Shown here one piece after another: positions 9,120-17,193 of a stretch of DNA of 64,000 bases (its first letter is position 1; the number at the start of each line of letters is the position of its first letter). The stretch spans positions 1-64,000 of the forward strand of contig NZ_CADEFR010000017.1 in assembly GCF_902826655.1 (NCBI RefSeq), given 5' to 3'. This stretch comes from an uncultured Methylibium sp. (GTDB lineage: Bacteria > Pseudomonadota > Gammaproteobacteria > Burkholderiales > Burkholderiaceae_C). The translations under genes and the position numbers were made by a program. The notes beneath the pieces were generated by a model. That model did no database searches and was not told the DNA's origin. It saw only the letters and a program-made list of their open reading frames with translations.

Positions 9120-9917
9120 ATGAGTTCTCCGCGCCTGCAGGTGCTCGGCTGTTCCGGGTCGATCGCCGCCGGCAGCCGCACCACCGCTTTCCTGCTCGAC
9201 GACAGCGTACTGATCGACGCCGGCACCGGCGTGGGCGATCTCGCGCTGGACGCGATGGCCCGCATCGACGACATCCTGGTGTCGCACTCCCACCTGGACC
9301 ACGTCCTCGCGATCCCTCTGCTGGCCGACAGCGTGATGAAGCTGCGGCTCGCCCAGCCGCACCGCGGCCCGATCCGCGTGCATGCCCTCCCCGAGACGCT
9401 GGACGCGCTGCGCGCCCATCTCTTCAACGGCCTGCTGTGGCCGGACTTCACCAGCATCCCCAGCCCGGCGCGGCCGATCCTGAAGCTCGAGCCGTTCGCC
9501 GTGGGCGACACGCTGAGCTTCGGCGCCGGCCCGCAGCAGCGGCGCGTCAAGGTCCTGCCGGCCGCACACACCGTACCGGCCTGCGGCTTTGCCGTCGAGA
9601 CGCCGGCCGGGTGGTGGGTCTACAGCGGCGACACCGGCGCCAATCCGGCCCTGTGGGCGGCACTGAAGGGCAAACGCATCGCGCACCTGATCATCGAGAC
9701 GGCGTTCGGCGACGACGAGCGCTGGCTGGCCGACCTGAGCGGCCACCTGGCACCCAGCAGCCTGGCCGCCGAGCTGGCCCAGCTGGACGGCAGCGTGCCC
9801 GTGCACATCACCCACCCCAAGCCTGGTGAGGTCGCCGCGGTCGTGGCGCAGATCCGCGCCATCGACACCGCGCACCGCGTCGAGCCGCTGGTCAAGGGCC
9901 TGGTGTTCGAGTTCTAG
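9120..9917 (+). CDS. Metallo-beta-lactamase-fold hydrolase (class II cyclic-nucleotide phosphodiesterase-like)
   Basis: A 265-residue hydrolase with the di-metal motif HSHLDH (His56, His58, Asp60, His61), the N-terminal GCSGSIAAGSRTTAFLLDD, a later histidine in LPAAHTVPACGF, the aspartate in YSGDTGANP and a C-terminal HITHPKPGEV. The layout matches the class II 3',5'-cAMP phosphodiesterase / RNase Z-like branch. Substrate is uncertain: a cyclic nucleotide phosphodiesterase is the best guess by resemblance. It lies downstream of the kinase/FHA genes, separated by about 160 bases without a recognisable terminator. Confidence 0.85.
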   Translation: MSSPRLQVLGCSGSIAAGSRTTAFLLDDSVLIDAGTGVGDLALDAMARIDDILVSHSHLDHVLAIPLLADSVMKLRLAQPHRGPIRVHALPETLDALRAHLFNGLLWPDFTSIPSPARPILKLEPFAVGDTLSFGAGPQQRRVKVLPAAHTVPACGFAVETPAGWWVYSGDTGANPALWAALKGKRIAHLIIETAFGDDERWLADLSGHLAPSSLAAELAQLDGSVPVHITHPKPGEVAAVVAQIRAIDTAHRVEPLVKGLVFEF

Positions 9918-9924
9918 CCGGTCC

Positions 9925-10434
9925 ATGGCCAAGAACCCGCTGCCGCACGACGCGGCCTTCGAGCTCGACCGCCATGGCGTGCTGCGCGTGCCCGCCTTGC
10001 TGTGGGTGGCGTTCGCCCTCATGGCGCGGCACTGGGTGCTGCTGATCGTCATCGGCGCCTCGGCGCGGCGCGAGGGCTCCTCGGTGCTGCTGCTCGGCGA
10101 TGGCGGCATTCCCTGGGTCGCCCTGTCGATGGAAGTGCCCATCGTGCTGCTCGCGCTGGCCGCCTTCAACCGGCAGCCCGGTGCCGGCGCCTGGGCCCGC
10201 GGGCTGTGGAAGCGCGGCCGCGAGATCGTCGCGCTGACGGCGGCTCTCAACGTCGGGTGGACCGCGAACCTGCTGATAAAGTCAGACTACTGGACGCCGT
10301 GGCCCGAGCTCTTCCTGGCAAGCTGCTCGCTGATCGACGCAGCCATCGCGCTGAGCATGTACACGACGCCGTACTACCGGCAGCTGTTCGACGAATTCCC
10401 CGCGCGGCCTTGGGCCGAGCCGCCGACACCATGA
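9925..10434 (+). CDS. DUF2919-family membrane protein
   Basis: A 169-residue inner-membrane protein resembling the DUF2919 family. Hydrophobic segments are visible at about residues 22-42 (ALLWVAFALMARHWVLLIVI), 65-80 (WVALSMEVPIVLLALAAF), 105-118 and 130-145. It begins with MAKNPLPHDAAFELDRHGVLRVP, a soluble N-terminus typical of the family. Its stop overlaps the start of the following glycosyltransferase (ATGA), implying coupled translation. No function is established for the family. Confidence 0.75.
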   Translation: MAKNPLPHDAAFELDRHGVLRVPALLWVAFALMARHWVLLIVIGASARREGSSVLLLGDGGIPWVALSMEVPIVLLALAAFNRQPGAGAWARGLWKRGREIVALTAALNVGWTANLLIKSDYWTPWPELFLASCSLIDAAIALSMYTTPYYRQLFDEFPARPWAEPPTP

Positions 10435-11111
10435 TCCGCGTCTTCATCGGTTTCGACGCCCGCGAGACAGCCGCCTGGCACGTGCTGTCGCACAGCATCC
10501 TGGCCCGCGCCTCCCAGCCGGTGAGCCTGATCCCGCTGGCGCTCGACAACCTGAAGGACGTGTTCCGGCGCGAGCCCAATCCGCTGCAGTCCACCGACTT
10601 CTCGTTCTCGCGCTTCCTGACGCCGCACCTCAGCGGCTACGAGGGCTGGTCGTTGTTCATGGACTGCGACATGCTGATGCGCGAAGACATCGCCAAGCTG
10701 TGGGCGCTGCGCGACGAGCGCTACGCGGTCATGTGCGTGCAGCACCAGCACCAGCCCACCGAGACCACCAAGTTCCTCGACAAGCCGCAGACCACCTACG
10801 GCAAGAAGAACTGGTCCAGCGTCATGCTCTTCAACAACGCCAAGTGCAAGGCGCTGACGCCCGACTACGTCAACACCGCCAGCGGCCTGGAACTGCACCA
10901 GTTCAAGTGGCTGGCGGGTGACGACCTGATCGGCGCGCTGCCGCACCGCTGGAACCACCTCGTGGGCTACGACGCCCCCGATCCGGAGGCGGCCAACGTG
11001 CACTTCACGATCGGCGGGCCGTACTTCACCGAGTACGCCGGCTGCGAGCATGCGGCCGAATGGTTCGCGGAGCGGGAGGCGATGCTGAGGGTGGATCAGC
11101 GACGGGCTTGA
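10431..11111 (+). CDS. Glycosyltransferase (GT8-like, DxD type)
   Basis: A 226-residue cytosolic protein resembling small bacterial glycosyltransferases. It opens with IRVFIGFDARETAAWHVLSHSI, has the metal/nucleotide-sugar binding DxD in FMDCDMLMREDI, and a conserved acceptor-side region GKKNWSSVMLFNNAKC followed by a C-terminal NVHFTIGGPYFTEY. It is shorter than classical GT8 enzymes, and the sugar and acceptor are unknown. Its position at the edge of the pilin and glycan-modification region suggests a role in surface glycan synthesis (inference). The ATG overlaps the previous stop. Confidence 0.82.
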   Translation: MIRVFIGFDARETAAWHVLSHSILARASQPVSLIPLALDNLKDVFRREPNPLQSTDFSFSRFLTPHLSGYEGWSLFMDCDMLMREDIAKLWALRDERYAVMCVQHQHQPTETTKFLDKPQTTYGKKNWSSVMLFNNAKCKALTPDYVNTASGLELHQFKWLAGDDLIGALPHRWNHLVGYDAPDPEAANVHFTIGGPYFTEYAGCEHAAEWFAEREAMLRVDQRRA

Positions 11112-11514
11112 GCGCAAACGTCCATTGGACTCGCGACCGGCCAGAGGCCGAAGTGCTGACTCCTCGACGGCGCTTTCTGACTCCCGATCTGCCTCTCGGA
11201 GCGCGCCTCGCGAAGGCCCGCTATCGTCCGACTCTGCCGACGGAGTGTTGGCACTACAACGGTGAGGGCATTGCTCGCCGGCAACGCAGACTGGTCTCTG
11301 CGCTGAGTTCTATGTGGCTCCCACTGTGCTCGGGTCTCGTGTGCGACGAGAGGGGCACCATCTTATCCATCATGTAGGCATTGACCACGCGGCAACAGAC
11401 AGCGGCGCCCAGAGTTCGCGAGTCGCCTCAATTGGCGCATCGTCTCTCACGAGTTCATCCGAATCCCGAGCAGCTCGGCCACCACAAAGCACCTCTGAAG
11501 AGGCATCACCGAGT
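11112..11514. other. Gene-free stretch at the edge of the lower-GC block
   Basis: About 400 bases hold no open frame that looks like a protein by codon pattern. Base composition shifts here from the very high GC of the left flank to a more mixed one that continues to about 19.4 kb. Short frames on both strands contain no recognisable motif. It may be decayed coding DNA, but I could not assign it to any family. Confidence 0.4.
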
Positions 11515-13701
11515 TCAATGTGTGACCGAGTTCAACACCCGAATGTTGTTGATGAGCAGCGGGCGGTTGACTCCGGTACGTGTGATCTCGGGAACTCCGT
11601 GGAACGACCGTTCGGTCTTGGGGAAGGACAGCAAGCGGTTCGGCAAGAACTCGACCATGCCCACTCTCTCGAACAGCTCGAACTTGTGGTGTGGTCCCCC
11701 CCAGCACACGAAGTCAGGATCCTTCGCGCGGTAGATCGACGTGCCGAGCTCGCGCATCGAGTCGTCCTTGGGCAGATAAAACAGGAATGTCACCAGTCGA
11801 TGCGGCGCATCGGTGTGGGGGCCAATCGCATAGTTGGTCTGGTCGTTGACCAACAAGGCGTCGCCGCGCGCCTTGAGGATCTCGTCGGCCGCGAGAATGC
11901 GCTGCAGGCGTGGTTCGAGAGATCGGGCGAACTTCTGCACGAAGAAGCTCAGAAAGGCGTCGCTGTACATCCAACTCGAGAGGTTGCGCCAAAAAGTTTG
12001 CTGCTCGGTCGACATCCGGGCGAACTCCTCGTCGGTGAACAGCACGACGTTGCGCTCCTGATAGGCTTGACTAGACACCCGCCCAGTCTCGCCAATGGGC
12101 CGCAAGCTTCCCGGCGCTGGGAAGTGCGCCAGCATCTCTGCGTAGTAATCTTTCGGGAAGACCTCGTCGACAACAAGGTACGGGAACGGGTCCTCGACTA
12201 TCTCGGCCCTCGCCACTCGCCCGAGCACATGCTCCAGCACCAGGCGACCTCGCCGGTCCGGAGGCAGACCGATCGAGAAGGTCTTCTTGAAATCGATGCG
12301 CTCTGCAACACCACGGCGGAAAATGAACTCGCCGACGCCCTCAAAGGCGCCAGTGCTGCGCAGCGCGCCGCGCACCTGCTCCGGGTCGTACGCGAAACCC
12401 AACGATTGCAGCATCTTGATCACTGCATTGTGTTCGGCGAGATGCGTATTCAGTTCGACCAGCACCTCACGAACGCGCGAATCTGCTAGCGTGCGGCGCG
12501 CGCCCTGCAACACCTTGTGTTCGATGCCGTCGACATCGAGCTTGACGTAGTCGGGTACCGGGACGGCGCCGCTCTCCACCAGCTGGTCAAGCGTCACGCT
12601 GAACGCACCCTGCGTGAAGGCGGCCTTACGCGGCTTAAGGTCGAAGCCGACCTGCTCGCCGAACGAGTGGCACGACCCGCCACCCGAGAACTTTGAAAGG
12701 TAAAGCTTGTCGAGCTGCATCGTGTCCGAGAGCGCCAGGGGGAAGGCCAGCACTTGCTCGGACATGCCGTTGTCGGCGATATTGGCATTAAGCAGAGCGT
12801 AGTTCTGCGACTCGGGTTCGAAGGCAAAGACCTTGATGCCGAGCGTCACAGCCGAGAACAGGCTGTACATGCCGACGTTTGCGCCGATGTCGATCAGCGT
12901 GCTGCCCGGCGCCATCTGCTCGATCCAGCGGATCGTGTCGGGCTCTTTCTCGAACAGAGTCCGTACCCGCCAAGCAGTCATTTCATTCGGCGTGTTGAAC
13001 ACGATACGGCGACCGTGGTACTTGAGCACGGTCTGGGGGGGGCCTTCCGCGACGTCAGCCATCGAGGCTGATTCACCGGCGCCGGCTTGTGCCGAGGTCG
13101 CAGTTGCCGAGACGCGCGTGACAACGGCCGCCGCGGGCGCCGGAGCGAGTGCGAGCCGCGACGGCCTCGGGAGCTCTGTATCCGACTGCAGCGACCGAAC
13201 CACGACCACGAAGCCGCTTGGAATCGGTTGCCTGTCAATGACTTCGAAGCGCTGCTGGAGCCGAGGCAGCCACCAACTCGGGCCTTGCTGGGTCAAGTGA
13301 GCGTTCCGCCCGTCGCTCAGCACCTTCACGGCCGGCCCTGAGTGCACGGTGAAAAAGCCATAAGGGTCGCAGAGCCGGGCAAGATGGTCCAGCACGTTGT
13401 CTAGAAATGTCGGCTCGATGTGCTCGAGAACGTCGATGCAGCACACCAACTCAGCCGGCATCGGATCGCCAGCGTAGTCAGGTATGGCTGGGTCGTATCC
13501 CTCGTAGACGATGTCGTCGGGCAGGTTCAGCGCTTGCAGCAGGCTGCGCTTGCTGCCGCAGCCGTAATCGAGGATCGATCGCGCGCCCGTGCTGTGGAGC
13601 AAGCCCGCGACGACCTCGCCGTACTGGAGTGCGGCTGTGCCGTAGTTGCCCTTGGCATGCAGTGCGGCCTGCTCGGCCCGGTACTGTTCTGTGATCAACA
13701 T
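11515..13701 (-). CDS. Three-domain protein: SAM methyltransferase + FkbM methyltransferase + 2OG-Fe(II) oxygenase
   Basis: A 728-residue soluble protein with three enzymatic parts. Residues 1-175 are a class I methyltransferase (SILDYGCGSKRSLLQAL for SAM binding, then CCIDVLEHIEP). An Ala-rich linker (about 180-225) follows. Residues about 225-460 are an FkbM-family methyltransferase (STLIDIGANVGMYSLFSAVT, VKLDVDGIEHKVLQGA). Residues about 480-728 look like a prolyl-4-hydroxylase-type 2OG-Fe(II) oxygenase: an iron triad at about His629, Asp631 (PHTDAPHR) and His701 (RSFHGVPEI), with a C-terminal arginine-rich strand. Such proteins usually decorate sugars or lipids in glycan clusters. Nearby glycosyltransferases and pilin genes fit that role, but the substrate is unknown. 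The gene is divergent from the TPR/GT61 gene at 13.9 kb. Confidence 0.85.
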   Translation of the reverse strand: MLITEQYRAEQAALHAKGNYGTAALQYGEVVAGLLHSTGARSILDYGCGSKRSLLQALNLPDDIVYEGYDPAIPDYAGDPMPAELVCCIDVLEHIEPTFLDNVLDHLARLCDPYGFFTVHSGPAVKVLSDGRNAHLTQQGPSWWLPRLQQRFEVIDRQPIPSGFVVVVRSLQSDTELPRPSRLALAPAPAAAVVTRVSATATSAQAGAGESASMADVAEGPPQTVLKYHGRRIVFNTPNEMTAWRVRTLFEKEPDTIRWIEQMAPGSTLIDIGANVGMYSLFSAVTLGIKVFAFEPESQNYALLNANIADNGMSEQVLAFPLALSDTMQLDKLYLSKFSGGGSCHSFGEQVGFDLKPRKAAFTQGAFSVTLDQLVESGAVPVPDYVKLDVDGIEHKVLQGARRTLADSRVREVLVELNTHLAEHNAVIKMLQSLGFAYDPEQVRGALRSTGAFEGVGEFIFRRGVAERIDFKKTFSIGLPPDRRGRLVLEHVLGRVARAEIVEDPFPYLVVDEVFPKDYYAEMLAHFPAPGSLRPIGETGRVSSQAYQERNVVLFTDEEFARMSTEQQTFWRNLSSWMYSDAFLSFFVQKFARSLEPRLQRILAADEILKARGDALLVNDQTNYAIGPHTDAPHRLVTFLFYLPKDDSMRELGTSIYRAKDPDFVCWGGPHHKFELFERVGMVEFLPNRLLSFPKTERSFHGVPEITRTGVNRPLLINNIRVLNSVTH

Positions 13702-13910
13702 CGAGAACCTCTAACGAATGGCTCACCCAGTCGGAGCGGAGTCCAGTTTCAACGATACGTCCAAGTGTAGGGCGGTCCCCGACTGATGCCAGCGGCCATA
13801 GTGCACACCAAGGCGCCGCGGCTTCGCGCCACAATGGCACCATCTCCAGCGCCCACTGCTTTCCGGGCGGCCCCCAGCGGCCCGGACGCATAGGACCCGA
13901 GGGTTCATCG

Positions 13911-15596
13911 ATGAAGAGCATCCTGCGCAAGATCACCAACGCCCAGGGACAGGAGTTGACCGTGTCAGTCCACGTGCCTGCACGGCTCGCGTCGGGCTCG
14001 GGCGTCGTAGCCGCTAGCCCCGAGGAGCGAGACGCTGTGGCCGCGGCGCTGCGTGCCTTCAAGGCAAGCCGCTTCGACGAGGTGCTGACGCTTCTTGCCG
14101 CATTTGCGTCGGCGCCGACCCAACCGCAAACGTTGGTGACGCTTGCCCGAACCCGCATCGCCGAAGGTGATTTCGGTGCCGCCGAGCAGCATCTTCGGCA
14201 AGCAGAGCGACTCTTTCCGCAGGAGCCGCAGGTCTGGAAGGCGCTGGCGATTGTGCTTCGTCTGCAACGTCGACCTGCCGACGAACTCGTCTACCGGCGA
14301 AACCTGATCTTCCTGGTCCCGCGTCCCGCCGCCGGGGCCTATTTGGCCTTCGCCCAGGCCTACGTCAAGGCTTACCGCAAGGATCCGGCGCCGCCGATGG
14401 CGGAGCTCCAGTTTGTCGCCGCGAAGCTGGCCGCGCACGCGCCGGATGATGACGCTGCGCGACGCGAGCGCCTCGAGTTCGCCCAGCAACTTTACGAACT
14501 GAAGCCGTTGCAGGGCAAAGGGATCGGCCACTACAAGGCCGTAAGTCCATGTCCGGAAGACTCGCGCGACGTCAGTATCGCGTGGCTGTCCATGGCGACT
14601 TGGTGCAAACGCAACGCCATCGAGTGCCGGCGCGCGACCGAGCTGGGGCGGACGGGCCATCGCCCGACATTGGCCGAGCTGACCCGCGTGGCTGTGCTGC
14701 CGAGCTTCCAGTGGGCTCCGTTACTGGACGAAGAGATGGTGGCGATCGACGGCTTCCTCATACACCGAGTCAAGCTGCAGACCGAAGTGGCGAGCAGTCC
14801 GATACTGCTCAACCGTCCTGGGCAGCGGGCCGAGTTGCGGATACCGCGAGAACTTCCAGTGGTCGATACACCTGCGCTGCTGCTGGGAGGAATGGCGCAG
14901 TACTACCACCAGACCATCGACTTCCTGGGTACCCTGGCCATCGCCGAGGCGCTGGGCGCTCCCGACGACCTGCGGCTGGTCGTGAACGACGATCTCTCCC
15001 CCTTCCAGCAGGAGCAGTTTGCGCTGCTTGGCATTGCTGAGGAACGACTGCTGCGAGTCAAAGTAGACGAGCCGCAACGCTTCGCGCGGCTGTGGGTGGC
15101 GTCGCGCCCTGTGCTTGGCGGTCAGTGGATCGATCCTCTAGTGCCCCGATGGCACCGGCAGCGGCTCGTCCCTGCCGGCCTCCAGCCGGTGCGCAAGCTC
15201 TATCTCTCCCGCAGCGCCGTCGGCCGTCGGCGTGTGATTAACGAAGATGCCGTTGTCGCGTTGCTGAGCGAGCGCGGATACGAGGTGGTCCGCCCGGAAA
15301 CGCTGAGCGTGGCCGAGCAGATTCGTCTGTTCGCCCAAGTAAGCCACATCGTGGCGCCAACCGGCGCCGCCTTGACCAACATGGTCTATGCGGCCCCTGG
15401 AGCGCACGTCGTCGTGTTCTACAACCGATACAGCGTCGCCGGCGGCAGTGACCGCTACTTCGACGCGCTCGCGGAAGCCTGTGGTCACTCATTTGCGCAG
15501 ATCGACTGCAGACCTGTCGAGCTGCACCGTGTGCAACGGGAGGCTGATGCCGACATCGAGGTCAACCTCGAAGCCTTGCGCGCAGCGCTCGACTGA
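13911..15596 (+). CDS. TPR domain + GT61-family (DUF563) glycosyltransferase
   Basis: A 561-residue protein. Residues about 35-200 form TPR-like helical repeats (AALRAFKASRFDEVLTLLAAF, ARTRIAEGDFGAAEQHLRQAE). The C-terminal half (about 300-555) resembles the GT61/DUF563 family: GGMAQYYHQTIDFLGTLAIAE, KLYLSRSAVGRRRVINEDAV, and the strongly conserved VSHIVAPTGAALTNMVYAAPGA. Members transfer sugars such as xylose or N-acetylglucosamine in eukaryotes; bacterial members sit in polysaccharide and protein-modification clusters. No signal peptide. It is divergent from the tri-domain methyltransferase gene, with a 209-base gap holding both promoters. Confidence 0.85.
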   Translation: MKSILRKITNAQGQELTVSVHVPARLASGSGVVAASPEERDAVAAALRAFKASRFDEVLTLLAAFASAPTQPQTLVTLARTRIAEGDFGAAEQHLRQAERLFPQEPQVWKALAIVLRLQRRPADELVYRRNLIFLVPRPAAGAYLAFAQAYVKAYRKDPAPPMAELQFVAAKLAAHAPDDDAARRERLEFAQQLYELKPLQGKGIGHYKAVSPCPEDSRDVSIAWLSMATWCKRNAIECRRATELGRTGHRPTLAELTRVAVLPSFQWAPLLDEEMVAIDGFLIHRVKLQTEVASSPILLNRPGQRAELRIPRELPVVDTPALLLGGMAQYYHQTIDFLGTLAIAEALGAPDDLRLVVNDDLSPFQQEQFALLGIAEERLLRVKVDEPQRFARLWVASRPVLGGQWIDPLVPRWHRQRLVPAGLQPVRKLYLSRSAVGRRRVINEDAVVALLSERGYEVVRPETLSVAEQIRLFAQVSHIVAPTGAALTNMVYAAPGAHVVVFYNRYSVAGGSDRYFDALAEACGHSFAQIDCRPVELHRVQREADADIEVNLEALRAALD

Positions 15597-15603
15597 GTAC
15601 AGC

Positions 15604-15945
15604 TCAGGCCTTGGGTGCCTTCCGACTCACGTGCACGATCACCGCTTCCGTGGCGAAGTCGACGAAGTCTCTCTGGTAGCCCATCTCCGTCAGCTCCCAG
15701 CGGAAGCTGTTGCCGAGCCTGGCCTTGCCCAACCACCCGAGGCGGTTCGCTTCCTGGAATTCGACCGCCTTCTTGCAGGCGTCCTCCATGATCCGCGTCA
15801 GTCGGTTGACCGACGGGCGCTTGCCGGGTTGTTGATCTAGCGCCGGGGGATAACGCTTGCCGATGTCCTGTGCCAGCGACTTGGCAAAGGCGGTCACCGG
15901 CGAACTGGACCCGAAGGTGGAAAGTAGTCCCATACGCTCGTTCAT
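15604..15945 (-). CDS. Hypothetical protein downstream of pilA
   Basis: A 113-residue soluble protein that I do not recognise. It starts MNERMGLLSTFGSSSPVTAFAKSLAQDIGKRYPP. It contains a helical middle (NRLTRIMEDACKKAVEFQEANRLGWLGKARLGNSF) and a C-terminal segment reading as beta strands, FRWELTEMGYQRDFVDFATEAVIVHV. It lies after the terminator of the second pilA copy, so it probably has its own promoter in the short gap at about 15946-15976. The 3' end almost touches the convergent GT61 gene. Confidence 0.65.
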   Translation of the reverse strand: MNERMGLLSTFGSSSPVTAFAKSLAQDIGKRYPPALDQQPGKRPSVNRLTRIMEDACKKAVEFQEANRLGWLGKARLGNSFRWELTEMGYQRDFVDFATEAVIVHVSRKAPKA

Positions 15946-15976
15946 AGTTTCTCGGCGCGAGTGTGCCCCAATAGAA

Positions 15977-15996
15977 AGAGGCGCCGAAGCGCCTCT
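15977..15996 (-). terminator. Intrinsic terminator after pilA (downstream copy)
   Basis: Read on the minus strand, an 8-bp perfect stem closes a TTCG tetraloop and is followed by a short interrupted T tract (TTTC). It lies 20 bases after the pilA stop. The same hairpin is present behind the other pilA copy, so it is part of the duplicated unit. Confidence 0.85.
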
Positions 15997-16015
15997 CGGA
16001 CCGAATCGGGCTCGA

Positions 16016-16426
16016 TCAGCCGCGGCAGGAAGCTGGCATCAGGCGCAACGGGGCGCCGGTGCAGCTCCAGTCGGCCGTGTTGCCGTTCCAGCTGGGCGAC
16101 AGCACGACAGAGACGCCAACCGTACCGACGGCCGACGTGCCCGTCACGTTGATCGTGCCGGTGGCATCGATGGCGGCGCTGGCGATGAACTTCGTGGTCG
16201 AGATCACGATGGCCGCGGTGTTGATGCCCGAGCAGCCGTTGTTGTTCTGGCAGACCTCGGTGATCGAAGTGCGCGCCGACGACCCGCCGAGCAGGATCTC
16301 CGAAACGCGGGCCCGGATCGTGTAGTCCTGGTACGCCGGCAGCGCAACGGCTGCCAGGATACCGATGATGGCGACCACGATCATCAGTTCGATGAGCGTG
16401 AAGCCCTGTTGCAGCGATCTCTTCAT
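16016..16426 (-). CDS. pilA: Type IV major pilin, downstream copy
   Basis: A 136-residue type IVa prepilin. The leader MKRSLQQG is cut by PilD before Phe, giving [20 protein letters not shown] with the essential Glu5, then the long N-terminal alpha helix and a short globular head. Two cysteine pairs are visible: CQNNNGC (residues about 69-75) and the C-terminal D-region pair in [16 protein letters not shown]. It differs from the second copy by only a few residues (leader RSL versus KSV; PASC versus PATC). The head is rich in Thr/Ser/Val, giving possible sites for O-glycosylation by the PglL-type enzyme encoded at 19.6 kb. Confidence 0.97.
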   Translation of the reverse strand: MKRSLQQGFTLIELMIVVAIIGILAAVALPAYQDYTIRARVSEILLGGSSARTSITEVCQNNNGCSGINTAAIVISTTKFIASAAIDATGTINVTGTSAVGTVGVSVVLSPSWNGNTADWSCTGAPLRLMPASCRG

Positions 16427-16469
16427 TCAGTTGCTCCTTTGGATGGGGATGTGTTGCGACAGAACTTTC

Positions 16470-16483
16470 GCAAAGCCTGTGCC
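16470..16483 (-). promoter_or_regulatory. Sigma-54 (RpoN) promoter of downstream pilA copy
   Basis: On the minus strand the sequence GGCACAGGCTTTGC carries the invariant GG and GC dinucleotides with exactly ten bases between them, as required for -24/-12 elements. It lies about 44 bases upstream of the pilA start codon. RpoN/PilR control of pilA is well established in other proteobacteria; here it is inferred from the motif. Confidence 0.75.
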
Positions 16484-16646
16484 GCCACTCGAAGCGACAA
16501 GAATGGTCACTAGTTGCCAAGGAGTTGTGCGCCACGTCACGGGTGTTGACCCGCCTGTGATGTCTTGCTGGACCTTCGGCGTGGTGGCGCCTGCCAATGT
16601 TTGGCAGTCCGGGTGCCAACCACAGCAGGTCGTAGCACCAACAAAA

Positions 16647-16666
16647 AGAGGCGCCGAAGCGCCTCT
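16647..16666 (-). terminator. Intrinsic terminator after pilA (upstream copy)
   Basis: An 8-bp stem with TTCG loop, identical to the one behind the other pilA copy, followed on the minus strand by an uninterrupted run of five T. It separates the two pilA transcription units. Confidence 0.9.
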
Positions 16667-16684
16667 CGGACCGATCGGGCTCGA

Positions 16685-17095
16685 TCAGCCGCGGCAGGTA
16701 GCCGGCATCAGGCGCAACGGGGCGCCGGTGCAGCTCCAGTCGGCCGTGTTGCCGTTCCAGCTGGGCGACAGCACGACAGAGACGCCAACCGTACCGACGG
16801 CCGACGTGCCCGTCACGTTGATCGTGCCGGTGGCATCGATGGCGGCGCTGGCGATGAACTTCGTGGTCGAGATCACGATGGCCGCGGTGTTGATGCCCGA
16901 GCAGCCGTTGTTGTTCTGGCAGACCTCGGTGATCGAAGTGCGCGCCGACGACCCGCCGAGCAGGATCTCCGAAACGCGGGCCCGGATCGTGTAGTCCTGG
17001 TACGCCGGCAGCGCAACGGCTGCCAGGATACCGATGATGGCGACCACGATCATCAGTTCGATGAGCGTGAAGCCCTGTTGCACGGATTTCTTCAT
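16685..17095 (-). CDS. pilA: Type IV major pilin, upstream copy
   Basis: A 136-residue type IVa prepilin almost identical to the neighbouring copy, including at the DNA level. The leader is MKKSVQQG, the mature protein begins with N-methyl-Phe followed by [19 protein letters not shown], and the C-terminal disulfide loop ends MPATCRG. It has its own sigma-54 promoter, and its own terminator lies before the second copy. The coding sequences and terminators match closely while the upstream regions do not, which argues for gene conversion or a duplication limited to the coding unit. Confidence 0.97.
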   Translation of the reverse strand: MKKSVQQGFTLIELMIVVAIIGILAAVALPAYQDYTIRARVSEILLGGSSARTSITEVCQNNNGCSGINTAAIVISTTKFIASAAIDATGTINVTGTSAVGTVGVSVVLSPSWNGNTADWSCTGAPLRLMPATCRG

Positions 17096-17143
17096 GGCCT
17101 AGCCCTTTGCGGTAGTTGAGTTGCGGAATGCGAGATTAAGACC

Positions 17144-17158
17144 GCAAGGAACGTGCCC
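17144..17158 (-). promoter_or_regulatory. Sigma-54 (RpoN) promoter of upstream pilA copy
   Basis: On the minus strand GGGCACGTTCCTTGC matches the -24/-12 consensus closely (GGCACG-N4-TTGC, ten bases between GG and GC). It lies about 49 bases upstream of the pilA start and 36 bases downstream of the end of the TPR-glycosyltransferase gene. Confidence 0.85.
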
Positions 17159-17193
17159 TTCGGAATCCGACGGGTTTCGTCGCTCCCTCAGGC

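Noticed and set aside
15977-17095. Insertion element responsible for the pilA duplication
   Set aside because: No transposase frame, terminal inverted repeats or target duplication could be seen around the two copies.
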